DNA of 64,000 nucleotides from an uncultured Spirochaetales bacterium (GCA_949289305.1 CASENB010000014.1:1-64000); one strand, 5' to 3'; positions 24,517 to 33,921 are shown, counted from the first letter of the stretch. Made by a program: numbers and translations. The notes: generated from the sequence alone by a model not told the origin.

Positions 24517-26493
24517 CTAGCTCATATCAAGAGGATCAAGGTCTATCTCAACAGATACGGAAGACTGCGTTTTATAGTAAATCTTAAATGAATCGAGAAC
24601 TTTCAAAACATATGAAAACTCTTCAGGCATGACCGAAAGAAGCACGTGGTATCGGTAGTATGAGTTTATCATCTCAATTAGACAGCTTGTAGCGCTATAA
24701 AGCTCTATCGCCTCCCTGTTTTCAAAATATTGAGAAAGATATGATTCTATATTTTCAGCCTCTGTCCTTGCCTTTTCCTCGTTTCTGCTTCTGACTCTTA
24801 TGTTTATAAGCCTTGTAAATGGAGGGAAGCCGAGCTTTCTCCTTTTTTCCATCTCTTTATAATAAAACGTCTCAGCGTCATTAAGCTCTACAGCGCGTAT
24901 CGCATCGTTTGCAATCTGCGTCGTCTGTATGACAACTATTCCATCGTCTCTAAATCGGCCTACCCTTCCTGAGACCTGCTCAAGAAGTTCGAAAGTCCGT
25001 TCATTTGATCTGAAATCCGGCATGAAAAGACCTTGATCGGCATTCAGCACCCCTACAAGAGTAGCCTTTGGAAAATTCAAACCTTTTGCGATCATCTGAG
25101 TGCCAAGGAGTATGTCTATCTCACCACTCTCAAACTCTTTCAAAGTATCAGATACGTACTGACGGCCTTTTTCTGCTGCATCTGCATCAAGCCTTTTTAC
25201 TTTTGCAAACGGATATAGCATCCTTATCTCTTCTTCAATCTTCTCTGTTCCAAAACCGTTTGAACTCAGATCATGACTATTGCATTGCGGGCACGTATCG
25301 CCAAGCTTTTCCCTATAGCCGCATGAATGGCATACTAGCATCCTGCTTTTTTTGTGGTATGTCAGGCTTATAGAGCAATTGGGACAGAAGAACACATGAC
25401 CGCATGTGTTGCATGTGAGCGCATGCGAATATCCCCTTCTATTTAAAAAGAGTATGACGCCGTTGCCTTTTTCAAGCTCTCTATCCATCTCCTCGCGAAG
25501 GACTGGACTGATTATCCCTTTTTGCGACAGTGTATTTACTATCCTTATTTTAGCAAATGCCCCTTTACCGATCCTATGAGGAAGGCAAAGACGAACAAGC
25601 CTACCCTCCTTCATCATCTTATAACACTCGAAAGAAGGTGTAGCAGATCCCATTATAAGAGGCGCATTATTGTATTTTGATCTGAGCTGTGCAATCTGAC
25701 GCGCATGGTAGCGCGGAGCAGAACCGGACTTGTAAGAGCTTTCATGCTCCTCATCCATTATTATGAGTTTCAAGTTCTTAAACGGCGCAAATACGGCACT
25801 TCTTGCACCTATTATGATATCGCAATCCCCATTCTTTAAAAGTCGTGCGCTTTTCAGCCTTTGAGCGGCAGTCAAAGAGGAATGCAGTATCTGAACCCTA
25901 TCTTTAAACCTTGCTCTCACATTGCTCGATATCTGTTCTGAAAGCGTTATCTCTGGCACAAGATATAATACCTGTCCGCCCTCTTTTATAACTCGTTCAG
26001 CAATGTTTAAATAAACTTCGCTCTTTCCAGATCCTGTGACGCCATAAAGGTAGAAAAGAAGCTTTCCCTCATCCCTTTTTTGAAAGAAAACATCTATGGC
26101 ACGCCTTTGGTCTTCTGTAAGCTCCTTAACAGGCTTAAAGTCACCGCTATCGAAAAAAGGCGCAGCATCCGCATCCTTTTTTGCATTAGGCACCATAAGA
26201 GACAGACACTGTCCTAGTGAGTTCTTATAAAGATAGCTCATGTCTTTTGCAAGACGCACAAGCTCCTCGTTTATGACTGGCTCGGTATCATAGACTTTCG
26301 TAATACTTTTTATCTCATATGATATGTCTTCAATCTCATCTTTAACTTCGATGACAAAGCCTTTCATAGCTCTATGGTTAAAGTCTACGCTAACCCTTTT
26401 AAATAAAGGATCTGCAAAGGCTGTCTCGTCAAAAGAATAAGTAAAAGTACTCTTATAAAGAGGAAGGGCAAGAGCAACTGTCGCATATTTCAC
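24517..26493 (-). CDS. priA: Primosomal replication helicase
   Basis: A 658-aa helicase that reloads the replisome at stalled forks. Walker A is YGVTGSGKSEVY, DEAH-box is MDEEHESSYKSG, and GSATPSFEC follows. The zinc-binding module has eight cysteines (CNTCGHVFFCPNCS, CHSCGYREKLGDTCPQC). Helicase C motifs (ILLGTQMIAKGLNFP and QVSGRVGR) are present. It is somewhat shorter than E. coli PriA, mainly in the N-terminal DNA-binding part. It overlaps the upstream gene by 4 nt. Confidence 0.95.
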   Translation of the reverse strand: MKYATVALALPLYKSTFTYSFDETAFADPLFKRVSVDFNHRAMKGFVIEVKDEIEDISYEIKSITKVYDTEPVINEELVRLAKDMSYLYKNSLGQCLSLMVPNAKKDADAAPFFDSGDFKPVKELTEDQRRAIDVFFQKRDEGKLLFYLYGVTGSGKSEVYLNIAERVIKEGGQVLYLVPEITLSEQISSNVRARFKDRVQILHSSLTAAQRLKSARLLKNGDCDIIIGARSAVFAPFKNLKLIIMDEEHESSYKSGSAPRYHARQIAQLRSKYNNAPLIMGSATPSFECYKMMKEGRLVRLCLPHRIGKGAFAKIRIVNTLSQKGIISPVLREEMDRELEKGNGVILFLNRRGYSHALTCNTCGHVFFCPNCSISLTYHKKSRMLVCHSCGYREKLGDTCPQCNSHDLSSNGFGTEKIEEEIRMLYPFAKVKRLDADAAEKGRQYVSDTLKEFESGEIDILLGTQMIAKGLNFPKATLVGVLNADQGLFMPDFRSNERTFELLEQVSGRVGRFRDDGIVVIQTTQIANDAIRAVELNDAETFYYKEMEKRRKLGFPPFTRLINIRVRSRNEEKARTEAENIESYLSQYFENREAIELYSATSCLIEMINSYYRYHVLLSVMPEEFSYVLKVLDSFKIYYKTQSSVSVEIDLDPLDMS

Positions 26494-27140
26494 ACTAGAT
26501 GCCTCTTTATCTCATTCAAATCGTTTAATACGTCACGCTTTAATGAAGGGTTATTTATGCATTCACGCTGAGAATAAGTTACGAAAGTCATAATGCCGTT
26601 AACCTTAAAATGTCTTTTAGCCGCCCTTATCTCATCGTATGGCGCATTAGTCCTGAGCATATAATGGGCAAGATTGAGCCCAAAAAGAATCATAAAACGA
26701 GGAGAGAGGCTTTTCATCTCATCGCGTAAGAAGATCTTGCATGAATCTGCATATTTCGTGTTCAGACTGGATGACGGGCATTTTAAAAGCGGCAAAAGAG
26801 CCCGTCTTGACCTTGATAGCCCCAGAACACCGTCCATCTGCTTGTCGTACATAGCCTCAGCATCTTTTTTCAAAAGCTGTCCGCTTTCCTCTACAGCTTC
26901 TACAAGACATAACAAATCCGCTTTTTTAGGATTGAAATAAAAATAATCATCCCTTCTGTTCACCCAAAGAGGACAGGAACGGCACATCATAGGAGTAAGG
27001 GGTACTTTCATCTGCTCATCTTCTATCTCTTTAATTGAATAGAAGTTTATCCCATCCTCTGCGAGAGGATCGAAATAAGATCTTTTCGTCTCATCTATTA
27101 AATCAAGAATGTTTACAATACTCTCTTTCAAACCACTCAT
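26490..27140 (-). CDS. UDG family 4-like Fe-S protein lacking catalytic motifs
   Basis: A 216-aa protein that aligns along its length with family 4 uracil-DNA glycosylases. The four likely Fe-S ligands are kept: CRSC with PLWVNR after it, and KC...SC about 13 residues apart (KCPSSSLNTKYADSC). PRFMILFGLNLAHYML matches the PDVIVALG strand of the family. But the catalytic GEGPG/GEAPG loop reads VEAVEE and the HPS motif near the C-end reads TYSQRE. It may bind DNA or protein without excising uracil. It lies between truA and priA, overlapping both. Confidence 0.6.
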   Translation of the reverse strand: MSGLKESIVNILDLIDETKRSYFDPLAEDGINFYSIKEIEDEQMKVPLTPMMCRSCPLWVNRRDDYFYFNPKKADLLCLVEAVEESGQLLKKDAEAMYDKQMDGVLGLSRSRRALLPLLKCPSSSLNTKYADSCKIFLRDEMKSLSPRFMILFGLNLAHYMLRTNAPYDEIRAAKRHFKVNGIMTFVTYSQRECINNPSLKRDVLNDLNEIKRHLV

Positions 27141-27954
27141 ACTTCATCCTGTCATAACTGACATCCGCCAAATAAAGCCCATCTGAGGGTGCAGTCTTAT
27201 GAACTAACGATCTGTCCCTATTATCTAATATAGCTTTTAAATCATCCTTTTTTAAGTTCTTTGCAGAAAAAGAGAGCATCGTACCGACCATAGACCTTAT
27301 CTGATGATATAAAAAGGCGTTTCCAGCAATGCGATACCTATAAACAGACGAGTAAAATGGATCTTTTATCTCATCCCATGAAGAGACGTATATGTCGCGT
27401 ACTTTTGAAAGGCTCTTGTCCTTTGAAGATGCAAATGTGGAAAAATCATGAGTGCCAAAGAAAACTGATGCAAGCTCATTCAGTTCCTCTACAGAGGCGA
27501 TTTTTCTTACTGCCGTTACTCTGTTTTTATCAAAAGCAGTCATATCCTCCTCTTTTTTTACAAGATACCAGTACTCCCTGCTTTCGGTAGAGAACCTCGC
27601 ATGGAAATCAGGCCCGACCTCATCACTTGAAGATATCCTTATCTCCTTTGGCAGGTGGGTATTTAATATGACACGGAATTTCTCAGCATCGATTTTGCTG
27701 AAAGTATCGAAATGCGCCGCCTGTTTTAAAGCATGCACTCCGCTGTCAGTCCTGCCTGAGCCGAAGAGAACGACATTTTCTTTCAATATTTTGGAAAGAA
27801 CGTTCTCTATCTCCTCTTGAACAGTCCTTTCCCCATCCTGTCTCTGCCAGCCAGAAAAAAGCGATCCGTCATAAGACAGAAAGAGCCTTATTCTTCTCTC
27901 TCCATCTTCAAGGCCTTTAAAATTTAAGGGTCTGTTCCAGTCAGCTCTCGCCAT
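27103..27954 (-). CDS. truA: tRNA pseudouridine(38-40) synthase
   Basis: A 283-aa enzyme that makes pseudouridine in the tRNA anticodon arm. The catalytic Asp is in GSGRTDSGVHA. LSYDGSLFSGWQRQ is the family opening and FLYHQIRSMVGTML is a late conserved motif. The N-terminal ~20 residues before this are extra. It overlaps acpS by 14 nt and the UDG-like gene by 38 nt. Confidence 0.93.
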   Translation of the reverse strand: MARADWNRPLNFKGLEDGERRIRLFLSYDGSLFSGWQRQDGERTVQEEIENVLSKILKENVVLFGSGRTDSGVHALKQAAHFDTFSKIDAEKFRVILNTHLPKEIRISSSDEVGPDFHARFSTESREYWYLVKKEEDMTAFDKNRVTAVRKIASVEELNELASVFFGTHDFSTFASSKDKSLSKVRDIYVSSWDEIKDPFYSSVYRYRIAGNAFLYHQIRSMVGTMLSFSAKNLKKDDLKAILDNRDRSLVHKTAPSDGLYLADVSYDRMKYEWFEREYCKHS

Positions 27955-28297
27955 CTAACACCACCACGGCAACAGAATGAGTTTTTTCATGACTAATAGA
28001 GAGGAAAACGATGTCACTTTTTATGATAGAATTTATTTTCTCGCTTCTCTCTATAAAAGGAGCGCCTTCTGGATTTGTCAAAACTTCAATATCTTTGGGG
28101 CTTATCGATACAAACCCAGTTCCAATAGCTTTGGAAAATGCCTCTTTAGCAGCAAAACGAGACGCAAAATACTCGCTTTTATTCACATTAGGACATAAAT
28201 CCATCTCTCTTTGGGTAAAAATCTTTTTTAAAAACTTCTCGTCAAACTTGCTGAAACGACAGTTTTCAACGATATCTATTCCAAGCCCTTTTACCAT
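27941..28297 (-). CDS. acpS: Holo-[acyl-carrier-protein] synthase
   Basis: A 118-aa phosphopantetheinyl transferase that activates acyl carrier protein. Both Mg-binding motifs are present: GLGIDIVENCRF near the start and FAARFAAKEAFSKAIG-like ASRFAAKEAFSKAIG in the middle, with LSISHEKTHSVAVVVL at the end. AGGAAATTG precedes the ATG, which lies just after the CdaR-like gene. Confidence 0.93.
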   Translation of the reverse strand: MVKGLGIDIVENCRFSKFDEKFLKKIFTQREMDLCPNVNKSEYFASRFAAKEAFSKAIGTGFVSISPKDIEVLTNPEGAPFIERSEKINSIIKSDIVFLSISHEKTHSVAVVVLDGES

Positions 28298-28298
28298 T

Positions 28299-28688
28299 TC
28301 AATTTCCTGAAGAGAATAGAATGCGAACCGATGACGGCTGAGCTTTTACGCTTAGAGAACTCTGTCTGAACACGTCCTGATTAAAATCTAAAACTACAGG
28401 AACTCTTGCAATTCCAGAGCTGTTTACTTCTGAGAAATCTGCACTAGCGTTGATATTAGCAGGATCTACAAGGTATATCAGTCTTTCGCTTCCGCTTATT
28501 ACGATATCCACAGTCTCCGGCACTAATGACTCTGCCGTAAGATTTTCAGGAAGAGTAACGTTTAAAGGGATCGTCACGACGCGGTTTGTAATATTTGAAA
28601 ACTCTACAAGAAGAACTACGGCGACAGCTAATAGAAATGCAAAAATCTTCGCACCCCATGATGAAAATAGTTTAAAGCTCTGTTTCAT
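28299..28688 (-). CDS. cdaR: YbbR-domain protein (CdaR-like)
   Basis: A 129-aa protein with one N-terminal membrane anchor (IFAFLLAVAVVLLVEFSN) and one YbbR-like beta domain on the outside. Known CdaR proteins have three or more YbbR repeats and regulate the diadenylate cyclase CdaA. Here there is only one repeat, yet it sits directly after cdaA, which supports the role. Confidence 0.8.
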   Translation of the reverse strand: MKQSFKLFSSWGAKIFAFLLAVAVVLLVEFSNITNRVVTIPLNVTLPENLTAESLVPETVDIVISGSERLIYLVDPANINASADFSEVNSSGIARVPVVLDFNQDVFRQSSLSVKAQPSSVRILFSSGN

Positions 28689-28705
28689 AAATCACTCCAC
28701 ATCAT

Positions 28706-29545
28706 CTAAGGATTTACCCCGTCAGTCTCCTGAGCCCCTCTTTCCTGACTCTCTTTAATTTCAGATGGAAGCACGTCGCGATATGTGAAGAGTTCAAGAA
28801 GAACCTTCTTAATTGTTTCATTGGATAGTTCGTAATAGATATTCGCATTATATGCAAGGCTTATCGCGCCAGTCTCTTCTGAAACTACGATTACGACTGC
28901 ATCGCTTACTTCTGTCAGGCCAAGCGCTGCCCTATGTCTGGTTCCGAAACTTGCCTTTATTCCAGTCTGCTCGCTAAGGGGGAGATAGCAAGCAGCATAT
29001 GTAATCCTTCCATTTTGAATCACGCATGCCCCGTCATGAAGAGGAGTATCATGATCGAAAATCGTCAAAATAAGTGTTGAAGAGAGATCTGCATTGAGTT
29101 TCGTACCGGAATCCAATACGCTTTTAATGTCTATATGACGCGGGAACACGATTAAAGCTCCCCTCTTCTTTTCTACTAAGATGTTGCAAGCGTTAAGGAT
29201 CGAATCAATCTGTTCTGCCGTCGTCTGCTGTCCGATTCTGAAGAATCTGCTCTTCTTAATAAATGACATTGAGAACGCACGCCTCAGCTCCGGATGGTAG
29301 AATACGAACAGAAGCATTAAGAAAGGTACGAAAAGCTCCCGCATTATGTATGTAAGTACGCTGAAGCCCAGAACTTCAAACAACAGGTAACAGATTGCAA
29401 AGTAGATTATCACCATTACAAGCTGTTTTGCCTTGCTTTGATCGAGTGCAACATACACCCTGTAAAATACGAAGGCAAGAATAAGCGTTTCCGCTAAAAG
29501 CCTAATATAATCTACAACGCTCAGACTTGAGAGTACTTCAAGCAT
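28706..29545 (-). CDS. cdaA: Membrane diadenylate cyclase
   Basis: A 279-aa enzyme that makes the second messenger c-di-AMP from two ATP. Three N-terminal membrane helices (to about residue 85) are followed by the DAC domain, with DHDTPLHDGACVI (metal and nucleotide site), GTRHRAALGLTEVSDAVVIV (RHR motif) and VSEETGAISLA. It is followed by the YbbR-domain gene, the conserved cdaAR pair. It is 12 nt downstream of glpK. Confidence 0.94.
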   Translation of the reverse strand: MLEVLSSLSVVDYIRLLAETLILAFVFYRVYVALDQSKAKQLVMVIIYFAICYLLFEVLGFSVLTYIMRELFVPFLMLLFVFYHPELRRAFSMSFIKKSRFFRIGQQTTAEQIDSILNACNILVEKKRGALIVFPRHIDIKSVLDSGTKLNADLSSTLILTIFDHDTPLHDGACVIQNGRITYAACYLPLSEQTGIKASFGTRHRAALGLTEVSDAVVIVVSEETGAISLAYNANIYYELSNETIKKVLLELFTYRDVLPSEIKESQERGAQETDGVNP

Positions 29546-29556
29546 TAAAGATCCTC

Positions 29557-31053
29557 CTAATCAATCCAGTCCAGTGTCCTTTCCACTGCCTTCTTCCAGA
29601 ATCCTACCTTTTTTTCCCTCTCTTTGTCATCCATAGTAGGAGTCCATCTTAATGCTTCCTTCCATAGCTTAGTAAGCTCTTTCTCATTTTCAAACATTCC
29701 AACCGTAAGCCCTGCGGCGTATGCAGCTCCAAGCGCTGTAGTCTCTACGATCTGAGGTCTTATTACAGGAACGTTTAATATATCGCTTTGAAATGCCATT
29801 AAAGGGGCAGAGTTGGTCATTCCTCCATCGACTTTAAGCGTCTTCTGTTTAATTGACGAATCCAAAGCCATGCTCGTAAATATGTCATAAGCTTGAAATG
29901 CAGTCGATTCAAGCACTGCGCGGCATATATGGGCTCTTGTTGCAAATCCTGTAAGTCCAGCAATAACGCCTCTGGCATCGCTTCTCCAGTAAGGAGCAAA
30001 AAGGCCTGCAAAAGCAGGTACGATATAGACTCCGGCTGAATCTGGCACGCTTTCGGCAAGACTGTCCAGCTCTTTCGCATCTTTAACCATCTTAAGACTG
30101 TCTCTTGTCCACTGTACTAAAGAACCTGCAACAGCGACCGAGCCTTCAAGCGCATATACAGGATCTTCCCCTTCCTTCCTATATGCTACTGTAGATAGAA
30201 GTCCGTGCTTACTGTAGTAGAGATCCTTTCCAGTATTTAGCAGCATGAAACATCCAGTACCATATGTGCACTTGCTCTCCCCTGGATTAAAACATGCCTG
30301 CCCGAATAGAGCAGCCTGCTGATCCCCAAGAATTCCACAGAGAGGAATTTTCGCACCGAAAGGCCCTTTTTCATCAGTATAGCCATAAATAACGCCAGTA
30401 GATGACACGATTTCTGGAAGGTTCTCCTCTTTAATACCAAAAAGAGAGAGCATATCGGCATCCCATTTAAGGGTTTTTATGTTCATAAGCATATATCGGC
30501 TTGCATTCGTGACATCTGTGACGCAACGCCCTGTAAGCTTATAAGAAAGGTATGCGTCCATAGTCGCATAACATAAATCAGAGCCTTTGTTGGCCTCTCT
30601 TATCCTTGCGACGTTTTCAATTAAATAGCGGATCTTGCTAGCGCTGAAATATGGACTGTAGAGAAGTCCGGTCTTTTGCCGGATGTAATCCTCTCCAACC
30701 TCTTTTTTCATCCGGTCTATGATCTCAGAACCTCTAAGATCCTGCCAGACCACGGCATTATACAGTTTTTTACCGCTGCTTCTTAAAAACGGCACGATGG
30801 TCTCTCTCTGGTTTGTTATTCCAATCGCCTTTATATCTTCAGCATCTATAGAAGAGGTTTCTATAGCCTCTTTAATAACAGATACTGTGTTTGACCAAAT
30901 CTCATCAGGATCATGCTCAACCCAGCCGGGGCGGACAAATATCTGGCGATGCTCTTTTTGAGCAAGCGCCACTATATTCCCAGAAGCATCGAAAATAATA
31001 AACCGCGTACTGGTCGTTCCCTGATCTATTGCGCCTATATATTCTTTTTTCAT
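29557..31053 (-). CDS. glpK: Glycerol kinase
   Basis: A 498-aa FGGY kinase that phosphorylates glycerol. Seen: GAIDQGTTSTRFIIFD at the N-end, INQRE-like ITNQRETIVPF, PYFSASKIRYLIEN, GILGDQQAALFGQ, YGTGCFMLLNTG, GLFAPYWRSDARG and VDGGMTNSAPLMAFQSDIL. ATG 31053 is chosen because AAAGGA lies upstream and it gives the family N-terminus; a longer frame to 31140 does not. It heads the long run down to the FKBP gene. No glycerol facilitator or dehydrogenase is adjacent. Confidence 0.94.
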   Translation of the reverse strand: MKKEYIGAIDQGTTSTRFIIFDASGNIVALAQKEHRQIFVRPGWVEHDPDEIWSNTVSVIKEAIETSSIDAEDIKAIGITNQRETIVPFLRSSGKKLYNAVVWQDLRGSEIIDRMKKEVGEDYIRQKTGLLYSPYFSASKIRYLIENVARIREANKGSDLCYATMDAYLSYKLTGRCVTDVTNASRYMLMNIKTLKWDADMLSLFGIKEENLPEIVSSTGVIYGYTDEKGPFGAKIPLCGILGDQQAALFGQACFNPGESKCTYGTGCFMLLNTGKDLYYSKHGLLSTVAYRKEGEDPVYALEGSVAVAGSLVQWTRDSLKMVKDAKELDSLAESVPDSAGVYIVPAFAGLFAPYWRSDARGVIAGLTGFATRAHICRAVLESTAFQAYDIFTSMALDSSIKQKTLKVDGGMTNSAPLMAFQSDILNVPVIRPQIVETTALGAAYAAGLTVGMFENEKELTKLWKEALRWTPTMDDKEREKKVGFWKKAVERTLDWID

Positions 31054-31074
31054 TTTCAATTCCTTTAAAATGAA

Positions 31075-31080
31075 ATTATA
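31075..31080 (-). promoter_or_regulatory. glpK promoter -10 box
   Basis: A perfect minus-strand TATAAT, with TTTCAT 17 bp upstream as a weak -35. The start point would give a leader of about 15 nt that carries AAAGGA before ATG 31053. Confidence 0.5.
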
Positions 31081-31105
31081 AGACACAGAAAGGCAAAATG
31101 AAACA

Positions 31106-31130
31106 AAAATCCCCACGCACTGCGTGGAGA
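31106..31130 (-). terminator. Terminator after the PepSY gene
   Basis: On the minus strand CCACGC-AGT-GCGTGG forms a compact hairpin followed by GGATTTTTGTTT, just past the PepSY stop codon. It separates the two-component operon from glpK. Confidence 0.8.
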
Positions 31131-31139
31131 TGTAATGCA

Positions 31140-31871
31140 TCAGTCTCTGAAAGAATCTTCCTGGTAGGATAGAAGATCTCCGCTTACCGCGTTTATCTTA
31201 ACTTCGTACTCGATTCCATCTAGATATGTGCTAGCCTCGTAAGTGTAGAGCCCGTCATCGTAATCGCGTTCAAAACTTCTGATCTCAGTTCCGCTTGGAA
31301 GATAAGAAAGGATTATCTCTTCAGCCTTCGATCTATCCATAGGTTCTGCATTTCTATCAGCTCTGCCCCTGTTTCTGTTCTTAATGCTGTATGAAAGTAT
31401 TTCACCTTCCCCTGAAATGTCGTAGCTGTAGCTGAAATCCTGAGTCCTGAACTCAACCTCGTAATACTCAAAACCATCGTCTCTGTCACGCTCTACCCTG
31501 TTTCTTGAAATCTCGCTCATATCAAGGCCTGCACTGTCTAAAGCGATTGAAAGAGCTTCGTCTTTCGTCATTGACGAAGAATAGTCATGCCTGATTCTCT
31601 CTGCTTCCTGGTCAAAAGAAAGAATGGCTCCATCGACAGTACTTATTTCGTAATCGTATTCAACGCCGTCAGCATAGAACTCAACATCGTAAATTCTCTC
31701 CCCTCTTTCCCAGTCAAGGGAGGATCTCATTCTGACGACAGCGTCTGCTGAAACGCCTGCGTCTTTAACAGCGATTGCCTCGGCCTCATCTCTTGTGATA
31801 TCTGCAAAAAGCGATAGTGCTACAAATAACATTAATAATGATAATAAAATTTTCTTTTTCATCTTTTTCAT
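31140..31871 (-). CDS. Secreted PepSY-domain protein (three repeats)
   Basis: A 243-aa exported protein. A Sec signal (KKKILLSLLMLFVALSLFAD) is followed by three PepSY-like units (about residues 28-95, 98-165, 175-243), each beginning with xxAxxIAxxxAG and ending in an YxYEI/VxxxxGxxLS strand. It is rich in Asp and Arg. PepSY proteins are thought to inhibit proteases or sense the envelope. It is co-directional with the sensor kinase and regulator upstream. A second ATG at 31862 would make a shorter start with better AGGA spacing. Confidence 0.8.
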   Translation of the reverse strand: MKKMKKKILLSLLMLFVALSLFADITRDEAEAIAVKDAGVSADAVVRMRSSLDWERGERIYDVEFYADGVEYDYEISTVDGAILSFDQEAERIRHDYSSSMTKDEALSIALDSAGLDMSEISRNRVERDRDDGFEYYEVEFRTQDFSYSYDISGEGEILSYSIKNRNRGRADRNAEPMDRSKAEEIILSYLPSGTEIRSFERDYDDGLYTYEASTYLDGIEYEVKINAVSGDLLSYQEDSFRD

Positions 31872-31928
31872 ATCCTATACCCATATAATAGAAAAGAAAA
31901 ATGAGAGGAAAATTAAAATTTGAAAATT

Positions 31929-33245
31929 TTAAACTTTTTCTTCCTTGAATATCAGAGAAAATTTAGACCCCTTTGAAAAAGCACTTTCAACATCTATTTC
32001 AATATTATTCTGTTTTGCAATCTCTTTCACCATAGCAAGTCCAAGCCCCTGAGATGAGCCGTTTCTTGATTTATCAACTTGAAAGAAACGATCAAATACC
32101 CTTTTCAAATCCTCTTCCTTTATCCCTATTCCATCGTCGATAACGTCAAGCACGATAGCGCCAGCCTTTCTTTTAAGCCTGACAAAAACATTGCCGTTCT
32201 CTTTTGAATAGGACATGGCATTGTTAATTAAATTGATGACTGCCCTTGTAACGAGATCCTCGTCCGCAAAAACGAAAAGGCCATCATCAATATCGCTATC
32301 AAGCGTCAGCCCTTTTTCATTTGCTATATCAGAAAGGCTTTCTGTAATGTTTAAAAGAAGTTTAGAAAGAGAGAACGTCCTTTTGTTTAGTTTCATTCTT
32401 CCGTTATCAGAACGGGAGAGCATCAAAAGTGAATCAAGAAGTCTAGCCATCCTCTCGCTTTCGTTTTTTATAACGTTTAATGATGACTCCACATCGCTTC
32501 TGTCATCTAAAACTGTCAGAGCATATTCGCTTTCAGCCTTGATTACAGATAAAGGCGTACGCAGTTCATGGGAGGCATCGTCCGTAAATTCCTTCTGTTT
32601 TAAAAACGATTCTTCTAAGCGCGAAAGCATCGAATTAAAAGAAGAGCTTAGGGCAACGCCTTCTTTCGTATTTCCGCTTTCAAGCCTTAAAGATAGATCG
32701 TCTCCGCTTGCAATGCCTGATGCGGTTTTAATTAAATCCTCAAGAGGTTTGAAAGCCTTTTTAACTATGAAAGCTCCCCCGAGAGCGGAAATCAAAACTA
32801 AAACCGGGGCTGCGATTAAAAGCGAAAGATAATCAGAACTTAGCAATGTGTAGATGTTCGAATGTTCTGCGTAACATCTTATGAAATAACCGTCAAGCAT
32901 CATATCGCTTATAACATATGACGTATCTGTAAAGTTTATCACCCTCTGCCCTTCTCTGTAGGAAATATTATCTATCCTATCAAGATTACGTCCAAACAGC
33001 AGGCTTCCATCCGTTTTGTAAATAGAAGTATAGACTCCGTCATCAAATTCGTCGAGATCATCAAAATCTATATGGTCGCCTCTTGTAACATCATCTGCCA
33101 CATCGCTGATGACATTCTCAACATCATGCCTAAGCGATCTAAGAGACAGCGAACTGGATACGGAAAAAAACAGGATGAAAATTAAGGCCATTAGAACAAG
33201 AGTCCATATCGTATACCATGAGACTATCCTCTTCTTAAGACTCAT
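31929..33245 (-). CDS. Two-component sensor histidine kinase
   Basis: A 438-aa inner-membrane kinase. Two membrane helices (about 10-33 and 145-168) flank a ~110-residue periplasmic sensor, followed by HAMP, HisKA with phospho-His in DASHELRTPLSVI, and HATPase_c with NLINNAMSYS (N), DVIDDGIGI (G1), FDRFFQ (F) and GSSQGLGLAMV (G2). It overlaps the response regulator by 11 nt. Neighbouring PepSY suggests envelope stress as the signal, an inference. Confidence 0.92.
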   Translation of the reverse strand: MSLKKRIVSWYTIWTLVLMALIFILFFSVSSSLSLRSLRHDVENVISDVADDVTRGDHIDFDDLDEFDDGVYTSIYKTDGSLLFGRNLDRIDNISYREGQRVINFTDTSYVISDMMLDGYFIRCYAEHSNIYTLLSSDYLSLLIAAPVLVLISALGGAFIVKKAFKPLEDLIKTASGIASGDDLSLRLESGNTKEGVALSSSFNSMLSRLEESFLKQKEFTDDASHELRTPLSVIKAESEYALTVLDDRSDVESSLNVIKNESERMARLLDSLLMLSRSDNGRMKLNKRTFSLSKLLLNITESLSDIANEKGLTLDSDIDDGLFVFADEDLVTRAVINLINNAMSYSKENGNVFVRLKRKAGAIVLDVIDDGIGIKEEDLKRVFDRFFQVDKSRNGSSQGLGLAMVKEIAKQNNIEIDVESAFSKGSKFSLIFKEEKV

Positions 33246-33921
33246 CAGAATCTCCTATCATATAGCCACGGCCGCGAAAGGTGTGAATTAATTCTTTCTC
33301 TCCTTCAGTATCTATCTTACGTCTTAAATATCTGATGTAAACATCGACCATGTTAGACGATCCTTCATAGTCATACGCCCATACGTGTTCTATAAGCTGA
33401 GCTCTGCTCAAAATAACGCCGGCGTTGCTCATCATATATTTAAGCATCGAAAACTCCTTGCCTGAAAGATCTATTGTTCTATCGCCTCTTTTAACAATAC
33501 CGCTGTTCAAATCCAGTCTTAAGTTGTCTATCTGAAGAATCGTATTTGGACTGTTATCCCCATGAGTGCGTCTTAGAATGCTTCTTATGCGAGCAAGAAG
33601 CTCATCAAAGGAAAACGGTTTCACAAGATAATCGTCGGCACCGCTATCAAGGCCATGAACCCTGTCTTCAAGCGCATCTTTCGCAGTAAGAAAAATAACA
33701 GCGGCACGCCCTCCGTTTCGTCTGTATTTCTCTAGAACCTCCACGCCATTAAGTCTCGGCATCATGATGTCTAAAATACAGAGATCATAATCTGTGGAAC
33801 TTAAATAATCATATGCGTCAGCTCCGTTATAAACAGTATCAACGGCATAAGATTCCTTTTTAAGACGTTTAGAAATTACATCCGCAAGAGCCTTCTCGTC
33901 ATCAGCAACCAAAATACGCAT
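33235..33921 (-). CDS. OmpR/PhoB-family response regulator
   Basis: A 228-aa regulator. The receiver domain has the acidic pocket in VADDEKAL, phospho-Asp in CILDIMMPRLNG, Thr in FLTAKD and Lys in YLVKPFSFDEL. The winged helix at ~130-228 has LSGKEFSMLKYMMSN, AYDYEGSSNMVDVYIRYLRRKI and RGRGYMI. GGAGG precedes the ATG. It is first in the regulator-kinase-PepSY operon and probably controls it. Confidence 0.93.
   Translation of the reverse strand: MRILVADDEKALADVISKRLKKESYAVDTVYNGADAYDYLSSTDYDLCILDIMMPRLNGVEVLEKYRRNGGRAAVIFLTAKDALEDRVHGLDSGADDYLVKPFSFDELLARIRSILRRTHGDNSPNTILQIDNLRLDLNSGIVKRGDRTIDLSGKEFSMLKYMMSNAGVILSRAQLIEHVWAYDYEGSSNMVDVYIRYLRRKIDTEGEKELIHTFRGRGYMIGDSDES

Noticed and set aside
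32215..32832. 205-codon plus-strand open frame opposite the histidine kinase
   Set aside because: Covers the kinase HAMP/HisKA/HATPase coding region; its composition mirrors that strand.
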